Shown here: piece by piece, positions 1-6,338 of the stretch
Layout: each line of letters opens with the position of its first letter
How positions within the stretch are numbered: the first letter of the stretch is position 1
Origin: a bacterium
GTDB lineage: Bacteria; CG2-30-53-67; CG2-30-70-394
Reading direction: 5' to 3'
NCBI GenBank assembly: GCA_024278555.1
Contig: JAJRSX010000160.1
Location: forward strand, 1 to 14,469
Length of the DNA stretch: 14,469 nucleotides
Translations under genes and position numbers: made by a program
Notes under the pieces: generated by a model
What the model saw: only the letters and a program-made list of their open reading frames with translations
What the model was told of the DNA's origin: nothing
The model's database searches: none

Positions 1-1198
1 AGCCCTTCGCAGTGTTGGCGCCGACGGCCACCAGGGATCCGGCGGAGTCGGCCACCGTGGAGCTCACCGAGAAGGATTTCTCCGATGCCAGGGTGACCGT
101 ACCCCCGACCACCGCGCTGTCCGTGCTGGTGGCGCCACCGAGGGTCTGGCCCGAGTCACCGGAGTTGTCGCCGGTGAACTTGAGAGTACCGGTGCCGGCG
201 ATGAGGACGTCCTGGATGGCGATGTTCGCGCCGTTGGAGTTGGTGAGGGTGATGTTGTTGCCGCTCCGCTCGGCCACGATGCCGGTGGTCGAGGATGCGT
301 CGTTGATCGCCTGGACCAGGGGATCGAGGCCGGTGCCGCTGCCGGTGGTGGCGGCGGAGATGGAGACCAGGGTGCCGCTGTCGCCGGCGATCTTGAAGGT
401 GGTGGCGCCGGTGGAGATGGAGGACAGAGTCGCGACCGTCGTGGCGGTGGCGGTGACCCCGGTGGTCGAGGTCTTGTCGTTGATCCCCGTAGCGATGGCC
501 GACGCCGTCTCGCCGGCAGTAACCACCACCGTGTCCTGGCCGAGGGATCCGGAGATGGTGAGGGTCTGGGCGGTGATGCGGTTGTCGGTGGTCACCGTGG
601 AGCCGGAGCCGCCGTTGACGTTGGCGGCGGCCGCGGTCGCGGCGTTGATGCCTGAGGAGTTGTTGGAGTCGCCGGTCACCGAGTTGTTGCCGATGGTGTT
701 GGCGGCGGTGTTGCCGATCGAGATGTTGATCGTCTGGTTCGCCCGGAACCCCACCTGGAACTTGGCGTTGGTGAAGGTGCCGTCGAGGACCTTGGTGCCG
801 TTGAACTCGGTGGTGGAGGAGATGCGGGTGATCTCGTTCTGGAGCTGCGAGACCTCGGCCTGGAGGGAGGCGCGGTCGGAGGAGGAGTTGGTGTCGTTGG
901 CCGACTGGACCGCCAGTTCACGCATGCGCTGGAGGGAGTTGGTCACCTCCTGGAGCGCCCCCTCTGCCACCTGCGCCACGGAGATGCCGTCGTTCGCATT
1001 CCGGATCGCCTGGTTGAGGCCGCGGACCTGGGAGGTCATGCGCGAGGAGATCGCCAGACCTGCGGCGTCGTCCTTGGCGGAGTTGATCCGCAGACCCGAC
1101 GAGAGCCGCTGGAGGGCCGAGCTTACCCCGTGGGCCGACCGGTTGAGGTTGCGCTGACCGTTGAGGGCCAGCAGGTTGGTGTTGACTGCAAGTGCCAT
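1..1198 (-). CDS. fliC: Flagellin (filament protein), 3' end outside the window
   Basis: This gene encodes the subunit of the flagellar filament, exported by the flagellar type III apparatus. 399 codons are visible from the ATG at 1198, preceded 8 nt upstream by GGAGG (1207-1211). The N-terminal D0/D1 helices are classic: [12 protein letters not shown] at residues 2-13, [20 protein letters not shown] at 31-50, and the [10 protein letters not shown] helix at 92-101, which is the segment TLR5 recognises in enterobacterial flagellins. Residues about 160-399 are a Ser/Thr/Gly/Ala-rich variable region. It holds two Flagellin_IN-like units, about 210-255 ([15 protein letters not shown]) and about 268-330 ([14 protein letters not shown]). 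The C-terminal D1/D0 helices, about 90-100 residues by family norm, lie beyond base 1. There is no frameshift and no internal stop. A sigma-28 promoter lies upstream and flgM is divergent. The family call is certain; the symbol is generic because paralogues may exist. Confidence 0.97.
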   Translation of the reverse strand, partial: MALAVNTNLLALNGQRNLNRSAHGVSSALQRLSSGLRINSAKDDAAGLAISSRMTSQVRGLNQAIRNANDGISVAQVAEGALQEVTNSLQRMRELAVQSANDTNSSSDRASLQAEVSQLQNEITRISSTTEFNGTKVLDGTFTNAKFQVGFRANQTINISIGNTAANTIGNNSVTGDSNNSSGINAATAAAANVNGGSGSTVTTDNRITAQTLTISGSLGQDTVVVTAGETASAIATGINDKTSTTGVTATATTVATLSSISTGATTFKIAGDSGTLVSISAATTGSGTGLDPLVQAINDASSTTGIVAERSGNNITLTNSNGANIAIQDVLIAGTGTLKFTGDNSGDSGQTLGGATSTDSAVVGGTVTLASEKSFSVSSTVADSAGSLVAVGANTAKG

Positions 1199-1301
1199 GG
1201 GACTTTCCTCCGTGGAAAGTGCGGGTCCATCCGAACCCTAGGGGTTTGGGCGGGCCTCCTGCACCGCCGCGAGTCTCGCCGGATCATTCCGGTACCCGCC
1301 G

Positions 1302-1329
1302 TTATCGGTCCTCCCACGGCTCGCCTTTA
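1302..1329 (-). promoter_or_regulatory. Sigma-28 (FliA) promoter of flagellin
   Basis: Read on the minus strand, TAAA (1326-1329) is followed after 16 nt by ACCGATAA (1302-1309). The sigma-28 consensus is TAAA-N15-GCCGATAA, so the -10 matches 7 of 8 bases and the spacer is one base long. Transcription should start near 1294, giving a leader of about 95 nt before the flagellin ATG. Its position upstream of a flagellin gene is exactly where a class III promoter is expected. Confidence 0.75.
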
Positions 1330-1412
1330 GGGGCAGGTCGGACATGGTGATGGGTAGTAACTGCTTATTTTTGTTACGTGCGGCCGCCAGCCTCGGATCG
1401 CCGCATGGTGCC

Positions 1413-1439
1413 TAAAGTTTTCCCTGCGGTGGCCGATCA
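1413..1439 (+). promoter_or_regulatory. Sigma-28 (FliA) promoter of flgM
   Basis: TAAAGTTT (1413-1420), an 11-nt spacer, then GCCGATCA (1432-1439). The -35 and spacer match the enterobacterial consensus TAAAGTTT-N11-GCCGATAA exactly, and the -10 differs at one base. The start site should fall near 1446, about 25 nt before the flgM ATG. FlgM would thus be made under the sigma factor it inhibits, a known autoregulatory loop. Confidence 0.85.
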
Positions 1440-1470
1440 GTGGCCGAGGCGAAGCCACTGGAGAAGACCC

Positions 1471-1791
1471 ATGAAGATCGGATCGGGAAACAACAAGAAT
1501 GTTCGGACCGGCAACACCGGCAAGGCGGGGAGCGCTGGCAAGGTGGGGAAGGGTGGTAAGGCGGGGGGGGCCGCCTCGAGCGGGCGTTCGCGCTCCGGTG
1601 GCGACCACGTGGAGATCTCCGGCCACGCCCGGGATGTCCAGCAGGCGCTGGATCTCGCCACCACGGCGCCGGAGGTGCGTGCCGCGAAGGTGGAGCCGCT
1701 GAAGCAGGCGGTGGAGGACGGGACCTACCACCGCCCCAGCGACGAGATCGCCGAGCGGATCGTCGACGAGATGAAGCACGGCCCGGGGTGA
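1471..1791 (+). CDS. flgM: Anti-sigma-28 factor FlgM
   Basis: FlgM binds and inhibits FliA (sigma-28) until the hook is complete and FlgM is exported. The 106-residue product has the FlgM C-terminal half: VEISGHARDVQQAL (47-60), then VRAAKVEPLKQAVEDGTYH (69-87) and IAERIVDEM (93-101). This is the helical pattern that wraps sigma-28, with the typical GTY turn. Residues 1-45 are an unusual Gly/Lys/Ser-rich, probably disordered stretch with repeated GKxG steps; FlgM N-termini are normally disordered and serve in export. The ATG at 1471 is chosen because GGAG lies about 8 nt upstream and the sigma-28 promoter ends just before it, so in-frame codons from 1378 lie at or before the promoter. It is divergent from flagellin and convergent with tpiA. 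A run of eight G (1563-1570) lies within the linker codons. Confidence 0.88.
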   Translation: MKIGSGNNKNVRTGNTGKAGSAGKVGKGGKAGGAASSGRSRSGGDHVEISGHARDVQQALDLATTAPEVRAAKVEPLKQAVEDGTYHRPSDEIAERIVDEMKHGPG

Positions 1792-1860
1792 CCAGAGCCC
1801 GGTTCTTCACCGACCAGTCCGTCGTCGTCCCAAGAGATCGCCACTCGCGACGGCGACGCT

Positions 1861-1893
1861 CTTACGGGTCCAAAGGTCCCGTGAGCGTTTTTT
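1861..1893 (+). terminator. Rho-independent terminator of flgM, inside the tpiA 3' end
   Basis: Arms CTTACGGGTCC (1861-1871) and GGTCCCGTGAG (1875-1885) pair over 11 positions with one T-T mismatch and one G-U pair around an AAA loop. They are followed by CG and six T (1888-1893). The T run is on the plus strand only, so it terminates rightward transcripts coming from flgM, about 70 nt after its stop. It overlaps the stop codon and last codons of tpiA on the other strand. Confidence 0.75.
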
Positions 1894-2668
1894 CGCGAGC
1901 CCTTGAGATTCGTCCCGCCGTGATGATCCGCGAGAAGGTGGCCGCATCGAGGGAGGCGCCGCCCACGAGCACGCCGTCCACGTCCGGGGCGGCAAGGAGC
2001 TCGGCGGCGTTGGCGTCGTTCACCGAGCCGCCGTAGAGGATGGGGACCCGGTTGGCGGTATCGTCGTCGCAGTGGTTCGCCATCCAGGCGCGGATCGCCG
2101 CATGGACCTCCTGGGCCTGCTCGACGGTCGCGGTCTCGCCGGTGCCGATCGCCCACACCGGCTCATAGGCGACGACGATCTGCGCCCGTCGCTCCGGCTT
2201 GCAGCCGCCCAACCCGGCGGCGAGCTGACGCTCTACCACCGCCTCGGTCTGGCCGGCCTGCCGCTCCGCCTGGGTCTCTCCGACACAGAGGACCGCGACC
2301 AGCCCTGCCTCAACCGCCGCGGTCACCTTCTTGCCGGTCGCCTCGTCGGTCTCGCCGAAGATGTGACGACGCTCCGAGTGGCCCACGAGGCAGTGGCGGC
2401 AGCCGCAATCGACGAGCTGGGTCGCCGAGACCTCACCGGTGTAGGCACCGCCCTCCTCCCAGTAGAGGTCCTGACCGCCGATGAAGAGGTTTGCCGGGCC
2501 GAGGCGGGCGACCTTGCCCGTCCGCTCAAGGGCGGTGAAGGAGGGGAAGAGGACGACCTGCCGGTGGGGGGCGTCCAGGGCCGCGTCCATCACCCCACGG
2601 GCGAGACGCTCGGCCTCATCGAGGGTGCAGTTGAGCTTCCAGTTTCCGGCGATGATCGTGGCACGCAT
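1862..2668 (-). CDS. tpiA: Triosephosphate isomerase
   Basis: This cytosolic enzyme interconverts dihydroxyacetone phosphate and glyceraldehyde 3-phosphate in glycolysis and gluconeogenesis. All landmarks are present in 268 residues: AGNWKLN (7-13, with N9 and K11), GHSERR (96-101, catalytic His97), AYEPVWAIGTG (167-177, catalytic Glu169 plus flexible loop 6), YGGSV (212-216) and VGGASL (235-240) in the phosphate-binding region. The ATG at 2668 gives the canonical N-terminus and has GGGGA about 8 nt upstream. Typical family members end soon after the FSRII-like helix. Here about 15 extra residues follow (252-268), and their codons form the flgM terminator on the opposite strand. It is convergent with flgM and has no obvious terminator of its own. 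The strong mrp terminator upstream implies a separate promoter within 2669-2819, but I see no convincing -35/-10 there. Confidence 0.98.
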   Translation of the reverse strand: MRATIIAGNWKLNCTLDEAERLARGVMDAALDAPHRQVVLFPSFTALERTGKVARLGPANLFIGGQDLYWEEGGAYTGEVSATQLVDCGCRHCLVGHSERRHIFGETDEATGKKVTAAVEAGLVAVLCVGETQAERQAGQTEAVVERQLAAGLGGCKPERRAQIVVAYEPVWAIGTGETATVEQAQEVHAAIRAWMANHCDDDTANRVPILYGGSVNDANAAELLAAPDVDGVLVGGASLDAATFSRIITAGRISRAREKTLTGPLDP

Positions 2669-2819
2669 GGCAGATCCCCAAGAGATTCGAAAGAAGAGTG
2701 GGTCGATTCCGTGGCGGGTCCGCGACGGGTGCTCCCTCCCGTGACACCGGGTCTCCCGTCCGGAATTCCAATGAACGACCTACTTTTACTCCTTGCCGCG
2801 GCGATTTTTAAGGGGGCGC

Positions 2820-2855
2820 AAAAAGGGGGGCCCGGCGGGATGCCGGGGCCCCCTT
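2820..2855 (-). terminator. Rho-independent terminator downstream of mrp
   Basis: On the minus strand a G+C-rich stem of about 12 bp (2842-2855 with 2825-2836, one bulged base, 5-nt loop 2837-2841) is followed by five T (2824-2820). It starts about 20 nt after the mrp stop codon and should insulate tpiA from mrp transcription. Confidence 0.88.
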
Positions 2856-2875
2856 GGAGCCACACTGGCAGGCCT

Positions 2876-3958
2876 CTACGCCTGGTTGAGGGTGAAGACC
2901 GGCTTTACGTGGGTGAGCCGCTTTTTCAGGTTGCGCTGGGTGACCTGCTCGGAGAGGGCCTGGGCGAGCTCGAGGAAGCGTTTCGCCTGTGGCGAGTCGG
3001 GTTGGGCGGCGACGATCGGCTGACCCGTGTCGCCCCCCTCGCGCACCACCGGGTCGAGCGGCACCTTGCCGAGGAAGGGCACCTTGTACTCGCTGGCGAG
3101 CATGGTGCCGCCGCCCTCGCTGAAGATCGCCGTCTCCGTGCCGCACGATGGGCAGACGAAGGAGGACATGTTCTCGATGACCCCAAGGATGGGGACCTCC
3201 ACCTTCTGAAACATCCCCATGCCCTTCTTCACGTCGGCGACCGCCACGTCCTGTGGGGTGGTCACCGCGATCGCCCCGTCGAGCTTGGCAAGCTGCGACA
3301 GGGAGAGCTGGGCGTCGCCGGTGCCCGGGGGGAGGTCGACGAGGATGTAGTCGAGATCACGCCACTCCACGTCACCGAGGAGCTGGCGCATCATCCCGTC
3401 GATCATCGGCCCGCGCCAGATCACCGGATCCTTGTCCTTCACGAAGAAGCCGAAGGAGATGTAGTAGACGCCGTGGCTGAGCGCCGGGATGAGCCGCTTG
3501 CCGAACATCTCCAGGGGCCGCTCCACCCCCATCATCGTGGGGATCGAGGGGCCGAGGATGTCGGCGTCGAGGATCCCCACCTTGTTGCCCATCTGGGTGA
3601 GGGCGATGGCGAGGTTGGCGGTGACCGTGGACTTGCCGACCCCCCCCTTACCCGAGGAGACCGCCACCACGCAGCGGACCTCCGGGATCAGATTCCGCTC
3701 CCCGTACTCCAGCGACAGGGTCTCCTCCACCACCTTCAGGTCGACCCGCTCGACCCCCTCAACCTGCTCCATCGCCTGGCGGACCTGGGCCTCCAGCTCC
3801 GGGCGCAGGCGGCTGCCTACCGCCGGCATCGCCAGGGTGGCCGAGGCGGTCCCGTCGGCGACGGTGACGTCCTTCACCACCTTGAGTTGGATGAGGTCCT
3901 CCTCCATCCCGGGATACGGGATCGCCTCCAGTGCCTCGATGACTTTTGCGGTGCTCAT
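2876..3958 (-). CDS. mrp: Mrp/ApbC-type Fe-S cluster carrier P-loop ATPase
   Basis: Mrp/ApbC (NBP35 family) is a soluble ATPase that binds a Fe-S cluster at its dimer interface and delivers it to apoproteins. The 360 residues show an N-terminal MIP18/DUF59-like domain (about 1-80) and the ATPase: deviant Walker A SGKGGVGKST (102-111), DADILGPS (131-138), DLPPGTGD (208-215), TTPQDVAV (233-240) and the cluster-binding CPSC (Cys269, Cys272). The N-terminal domain lacks the usual DPE motif; the equivalent stretch reads YPGMEED. The ATG at 3958 is chosen over upstream in-frame codons because AGGAG sits 5 nt before it and the product then begins at the domain boundary. A strong terminator follows. 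The next gene upstream ends in its own terminator, so mrp is probably a single-gene transcript. Confidence 0.96.
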   Translation of the reverse strand: MSTAKVIEALEAIPYPGMEEDLIQLKVVKDVTVADGTASATLAMPAVGSRLRPELEAQVRQAMEQVEGVERVDLKVVEETLSLEYGERNLIPEVRCVVAVSSGKGGVGKSTVTANLAIALTQMGNKVGILDADILGPSIPTMMGVERPLEMFGKRLIPALSHGVYYISFGFFVKDKDPVIWRGPMIDGMMRQLLGDVEWRDLDYILVDLPPGTGDAQLSLSQLAKLDGAIAVTTPQDVAVADVKKGMGMFQKVEVPILGVIENMSSFVCPSCGTETAIFSEGGGTMLASEYKVPFLGKVPLDPVVREGGDTGQPIVAAQPDSPQAKRFLELAQALSEQVTQRNLKKRLTHVKPVFTLNQA

Positions 3959-4076
3959 GGTCTCTCCTGTTGAACAAGCTCTTTGGTTTTCGTTGCCGCC
4001 GCGATCACGACGAGGGGGGATTGTCGGTAGCGAAGCCCCTTCTACGCAATTCGCCGGCCCAATTTGTGGGTCGCGA

Positions 4077-4117
4077 CAATAAAAGAGGGGCGCCCCCACC
4101 GGTGGTGGGGACGCCCC
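4077..4117 (-). terminator. Rho-independent terminator of the Rrf2/zinc-ribbon unit
   Basis: The arms at 4104-4117 and 4087-4100 pair over 14 positions with a single A-C mismatch around a 3-nt loop. On the minus strand they are followed by TCTTTTATT (4086-4078). It begins 30 nt after the stop of the zinc-ribbon gene and separates it from mrp. Confidence 0.9.
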
Positions 4118-4147
4118 GGGTGTCGCCGTGCGACCGTGCGACCGTGG

Positions 4148-4369
4148 CTACTCTTCCACTTCGTGGCTCACCACCTTGTGGCGGAAACGGCTCCCCTTGC
4201 GGGGGCCGGGCGGCTCCAGGCGCGGGCCGGAGTGGAAGAAGACGTAGTTCCCGCAGATGTAGCAGCGGTAGTAGTTGGAGTCCATCGAGTCGCTCTGCAG
4301 ATTGCTCGCGCTGTCGACGCACACCATCTTTTCCATTTGCATGGGGGATGAGCACTTGGGGCATTTCAT
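4148..4369 (-). CDS. Small zinc-ribbon protein of unknown function
   Basis: The predicted product is 73 residues, starting at the ATG at 4369 with GGAGG 7 nt upstream (4377-4381). Upstream in-frame codons run back into the preceding gene and lack this site. Two CxxC knuckles, CPKC (3-6) and CYIC (36-39) followed by GNY, are separated by 29 residues and predict one zinc ribbon. A further Cys17 lies between them. The C-terminal 25 or so residues are basic and proline-rich, ending in acidic residues. No catalytic motif is visible. It lies 38 nt behind the Rrf2-family gene, is followed at once by a strong terminator, and is therefore probably co-transcribed with that regulator. It could bind nucleic acid or a protein partner, or act as a metal-binding accessory protein. 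The gene is well supported; the function is not known. Confidence 0.82.
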   Translation of the reverse strand: MKCPKCSSPMQMEKMVCVDSASNLQSDSMDSNYYRCYICGNYVFFHSGPRLEPPGPRKGSRFRHKVVSHEVEE

Positions 4370-4407
4370 TGTCGGGCCTCCAGGGTAGGGAATGGTAATA
4401 CTATACG

Positions 4408-4824
4408 TTATGGGTGAGCGGCGGCTCGGTTGGGTGATGCTTCTCGGGCCATCTCCGCGAGGTTGGCAGCGTCCAGTTCCGCGAGGATCGCTCGCTCGAC
4501 CCGTTCCCACACGGGTCGGGTGAAGGAGGTGGCGCCGTTGCTCCCTCCCTCTCGAACCAGTCGAATCGGCCCTTCGACCGCCTCGACCACGTCGCGCATG
4601 GAGATCTCCGATGGGTCGCGGGCGAGGGAGACGCCACCGCCGGTGCCGCGCTGGGTGAAGACCAGGCCGGCACGGGCAAGACGACGCACCACTGCGGCAA
4701 AGGCGTGGCCCGGCAGGTCACGACTCCGGGCGATCTCTTCCACAGGCTCCACCGCCCCGGGGGGCAAGGTCGCCAGGTGGATGATCCCCGCCACCGCGTA
4801 GTCGACACTCCGGTTGATGACCAT
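4408..4824 (-). CDS. Rrf2-family transcriptional regulator without cysteines
   Basis: A winged-helix repressor-type protein of the Rrf2 superfamily (relatives IscR, NsrR, CymR). The 138 residues show the family pattern: NRSVDYAVAGIIHLA (4-18), a helix-turn-helix with VEEIARSRDLPG (28-39) and AAVVRRLARAGLV (43-55), the wing TQRGTGGGVSLARDP (57-71), then ISMRDVVEAVEGP (74-86). The entire protein has no cysteine, including the 90-104 segment where IscR and NsrR carry their Fe-S ligands. It therefore cannot hold a three-Cys Fe-S cluster and may sense a small molecule, sense another metal, or need no ligand. The ATG at 4824 gives the canonical MVINRSVDYA start; the Shine-Dalgarno is weak. The leader contains an 8-bp direct repeat that could be its own operator. 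It is the first gene of a probable pair with the zinc-ribbon gene, and mrp lies beyond the terminator. Confidence 0.9.
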   Translation of the reverse strand: MVINRSVDYAVAGIIHLATLPPGAVEPVEEIARSRDLPGHAFAAVVRRLARAGLVFTQRGTGGGVSLARDPSEISMRDVVEAVEGPIRLVREGGSNGATSFTRPVWERVERAILAELDAANLAEMAREASPNRAAAHP

Positions 4825-4836
4825 GATTTGTCCGTA

Positions 4837-4855
4837 AAACTATTAATAAACTATT
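4837..4855. repeat. Direct repeat AAACTATT x2, candidate operator
   Basis: AAACTATT at 4837-4844 and 4848-4855 are separated by AAT, giving an 11-bp period, about one helical turn. This is the most AT-rich patch of a GC-rich window and lies 12-31 nt upstream of the Rrf2-family start codon. It could be an autoregulatory site. Known Rrf2 operators are usually inverted repeats, so the assignment is inference. Confidence 0.45.
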
Positions 4856-4862
4856 CTTTGGA

Positions 4863-4891
4863 AGCTTAGCCACCAGAACGCACCCCGTCAA
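4863..4891 (-). promoter_or_regulatory. Possible sigma-70 promoter of the Rrf2-family gene
   Basis: On the minus strand, TTGACG (4886-4891, 5 of 6 to consensus) is followed after 17 nt by TAAGCT (4863-4868, 3 of 6). Transcription would begin near 4857, placing the AAACTATT repeats across the initial transcribed region. The -10 is poor, and a different -10 within the repeat region is possible. Confidence 0.3.
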
Positions 4892-4963
4892 GGCGGTGTG
4901 GATGGCCCAGGGGGGGGCTGCCGCTTCCCTCCCTCGCTCGCGGCGGCGGGGCGGCGTCACCGT

Positions 4964-4985
4964 TGACCGCGCCGGGCGGCGGTCA
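4964..4985 (-). other. Short hairpin at the glrR stop codon
   Basis: TGACCGC (4964-4970) and GCGGTCA (4979-4985) form a perfect 7-bp inverted repeat with an 8-nt loop. It includes the TGA stop of the response-regulator gene. No T run follows on the minus strand, so it is at best a weak or Rho-assisted end signal. The flanking sequence 4860-4963 holds nothing else recognisable beyond a run of eight G (4910-4917). Confidence 0.3.
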
Positions 4986-6338
4986 GCAGAAGTCGGAGCG
5001 CTTCAGGCTGTGGCGTTTCATCAGGGCGTAGAAGTCGGTGCGGTGCTTGCCGGCCATCTCCGCCGCCCGGGTGACATTGCCGCCCGAGGCGCGTAGGACG
5101 CGGATCAGGTAGTCGCGGTCGAAGTGTGCCCGCGCGTCGCGCATCGGCATGAGGGTGAGGTCGCCGGTGGCGGGCCCCTCCAGGGAAGACGCCTTCAGGG
5201 CGAAGTCATCCGCCTCCAGCCGGTCACCGTCGGAGAGGGCGACCGCCACCTCGACGCGGTTTCTGAGCTCGCGCACGTTGCCCGGCCACGGGTACTGCTC
5301 CAGCCGCCTGATGGCCGGTGGGCTGAGCTCCAGGGAGCGCCCACCGGCCAGCTCGGTGAGGAAGTGGCGGACCAGGGGGATGATGTCCTCGCGTCGCTCG
5401 CGGAGGGGGAGGAGGTGGAGGGGGAGGACGTCGATGCGGTAGTAGAGGTCCTCGCGGAAGTCCCCTTCGGCGACCTTGCGCCGCAAGTTTTGGTGGGTGG
5501 CGGCGATTACCCGGACGTCCACCGCCACCGGTTCCACTCCGCCCACCGGGACCACCTCGCGCTCCTGCAGAACCCGGAGGAGCTTGACCTGGGTCTCGAT
5601 CGGGGCGTCGCCGATCTCGTCGAGGAGTAGGGTGCCGCCGTGGGCGGCGCGAAAGAGGCCGCGGCGGGCGGCATGGGCGCCGGTGAAGGCGCCCCGCTCG
5701 TGGCCGAAGAGCTCGCTCTCCAGGAGCTCCGAGGGGATGGCGCCGCAGTTGATCGCCCGAAACGGGCCTCGCCGCCGGCCGCTCAGATTGTGCAGGGCGC
5801 GGGCCACCACCTCCTTGCCGGTGCCGGTGTCGCCGGTGATCAGGACCGTGGAGTCGACCCGCGCGAGCCTGTTGATCCGCCTCCATACCTCACGCATCGC
5901 CGGGCTGACGGCGACGAACGGTGCCGTCGCGGGTGTCGCCCCGGCGGGGGGGGCGGCGCTCCGGCCGCGCAGGGCCGCGCGAATCCGGCCGACGAGCTTC
6001 ATCCCGTCGTACGGCTTCTCCAGAAAGTCGAAGGCGCCGTTGCGGATGGCCTTGACCGCGCTGGTGATGTCGCCGTGGGCGGTGAGGATGATCACCGGTA
6101 CCGCGGGCCACCGCCGGTGGACCGCCTCCAGGAGGTCGAGGCCGCTCACCTCGGCCATCCGCAGGTCGCTCACCACCGCGTCGGGCGGGGTGGTGGCGAT
6201 CAGGCCGAGGGCCTCTTCACCGCTGCTGGCGGTGACCACCGTGTACCCCTCGCTGGCGAGGCGCATGGCGAGGACCTCGAGGATGGCCGGATCGTCATCG
6301 ACGAGGAGAATCCTGGGGTTGGCGCCCGGGTCACTCAC
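4983..6338 (-). CDS. glrR: GlrR/QseF-like sigma-54-dependent response regulator
   Basis: An NtrC-class activator that drives sigma-54 promoters after phosphorylation by its partner kinase. In 451 residues: a receiver domain (about 8-122, acidic pair D14/D15, phospho-acceptor D58 in VVSDLRM, T87, K108); an Ala/Pro linker (125-140); an AAA+ domain (about 142-375) with Walker A GDTGTGKE (169-176), GAFTGA (216-221, sigma-54 contact) and Walker B LLLDE (237-241); and a Fis-type helix-turn-helix (NVTRAAEMAGKHRTDFYALM, 421-440). The C-terminus closely recalls E. coli GlrR (GNVTHAARMAGRNRTEFYKLL). The start is GTG at 6338 with GGAGGG 5 nt upstream, overlapping the preceding QseG-like gene by 8 nt. 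In enterobacteria GlrR activates the glmY small RNA; no target promoter was found in this window. The symbol rests on gene order plus domain similarity. Confidence 0.93.
   Translation of the reverse strand: MSDPGANPRILLVDDDPAILEVLAMRLASEGYTVVTASSGEEALGLIATTPPDAVVSDLRMAEVSGLDLLEAVHRRWPAVPVIILTAHGDITSAVKAIRNGAFDFLEKPYDGMKLVGRIRAALRGRSAAPPAGATPATAPFVAVSPAMREVWRRINRLARVDSTVLITGDTGTGKEVVARALHNLSGRRRGPFRAINCGAIPSELLESELFGHERGAFTGAHAARRGLFRAAHGGTLLLDEIGDAPIETQVKLLRVLQEREVVPVGGVEPVAVDVRVIAATHQNLRRKVAEGDFREDLYYRIDVLPLHLLPLRERREDIIPLVRHFLTELAGGRSLELSPPAIRRLEQYPWPGNVRELRNRVEVAVALSDGDRLEADDFALKASSLEGPATGDLTLMPMRDARAHFDRDYLIRVLRASGGNVTRAAEMAGKHRTDFYALMKRHSLKRSDFC

Noticed and set aside
12-1157. Plus-strand open frame antisense to flagellin
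   Set aside because: The minus strand encodes canonical flagellin with Shine-Dalgarno and sigma-28 promoter; the antisense product is Val/Pro/Ala/Glu low-complexity sequence.
1357-1377. GTAAC-N11-GTTAC inverted repeat between the sigma-28 promoters
   Set aside because: A 5-bp half-site is too short to claim as an operator; it is mentioned only as context for the divergent promoters.
2657-2673. TGGCACG on the plus strand near the tpiA start, resembling a sigma-54 -24 element
   Set aside because: The sequence at the -12 position is GCAGA rather than TTGC, and it points rightward from inside a leftward gene.
2771-2850. Short plus-strand frame beginning MNDLLLLLAAAIF
   Set aside because: It has no Shine-Dalgarno, runs through the mrp terminator stem, and its later codons translate the hairpin as Gly/Pro repeats.
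2072-3973. Long plus-strand open frame (633 codons) antisense to tpiA and mrp
   Set aside because: Both minus-strand genes are unambiguous with all family motifs. The plus-strand translation is Asp/His/Leu/Arg-rich low-complexity sequence typical of antisense frames in GC-rich genes, and it crosses the mrp terminator.
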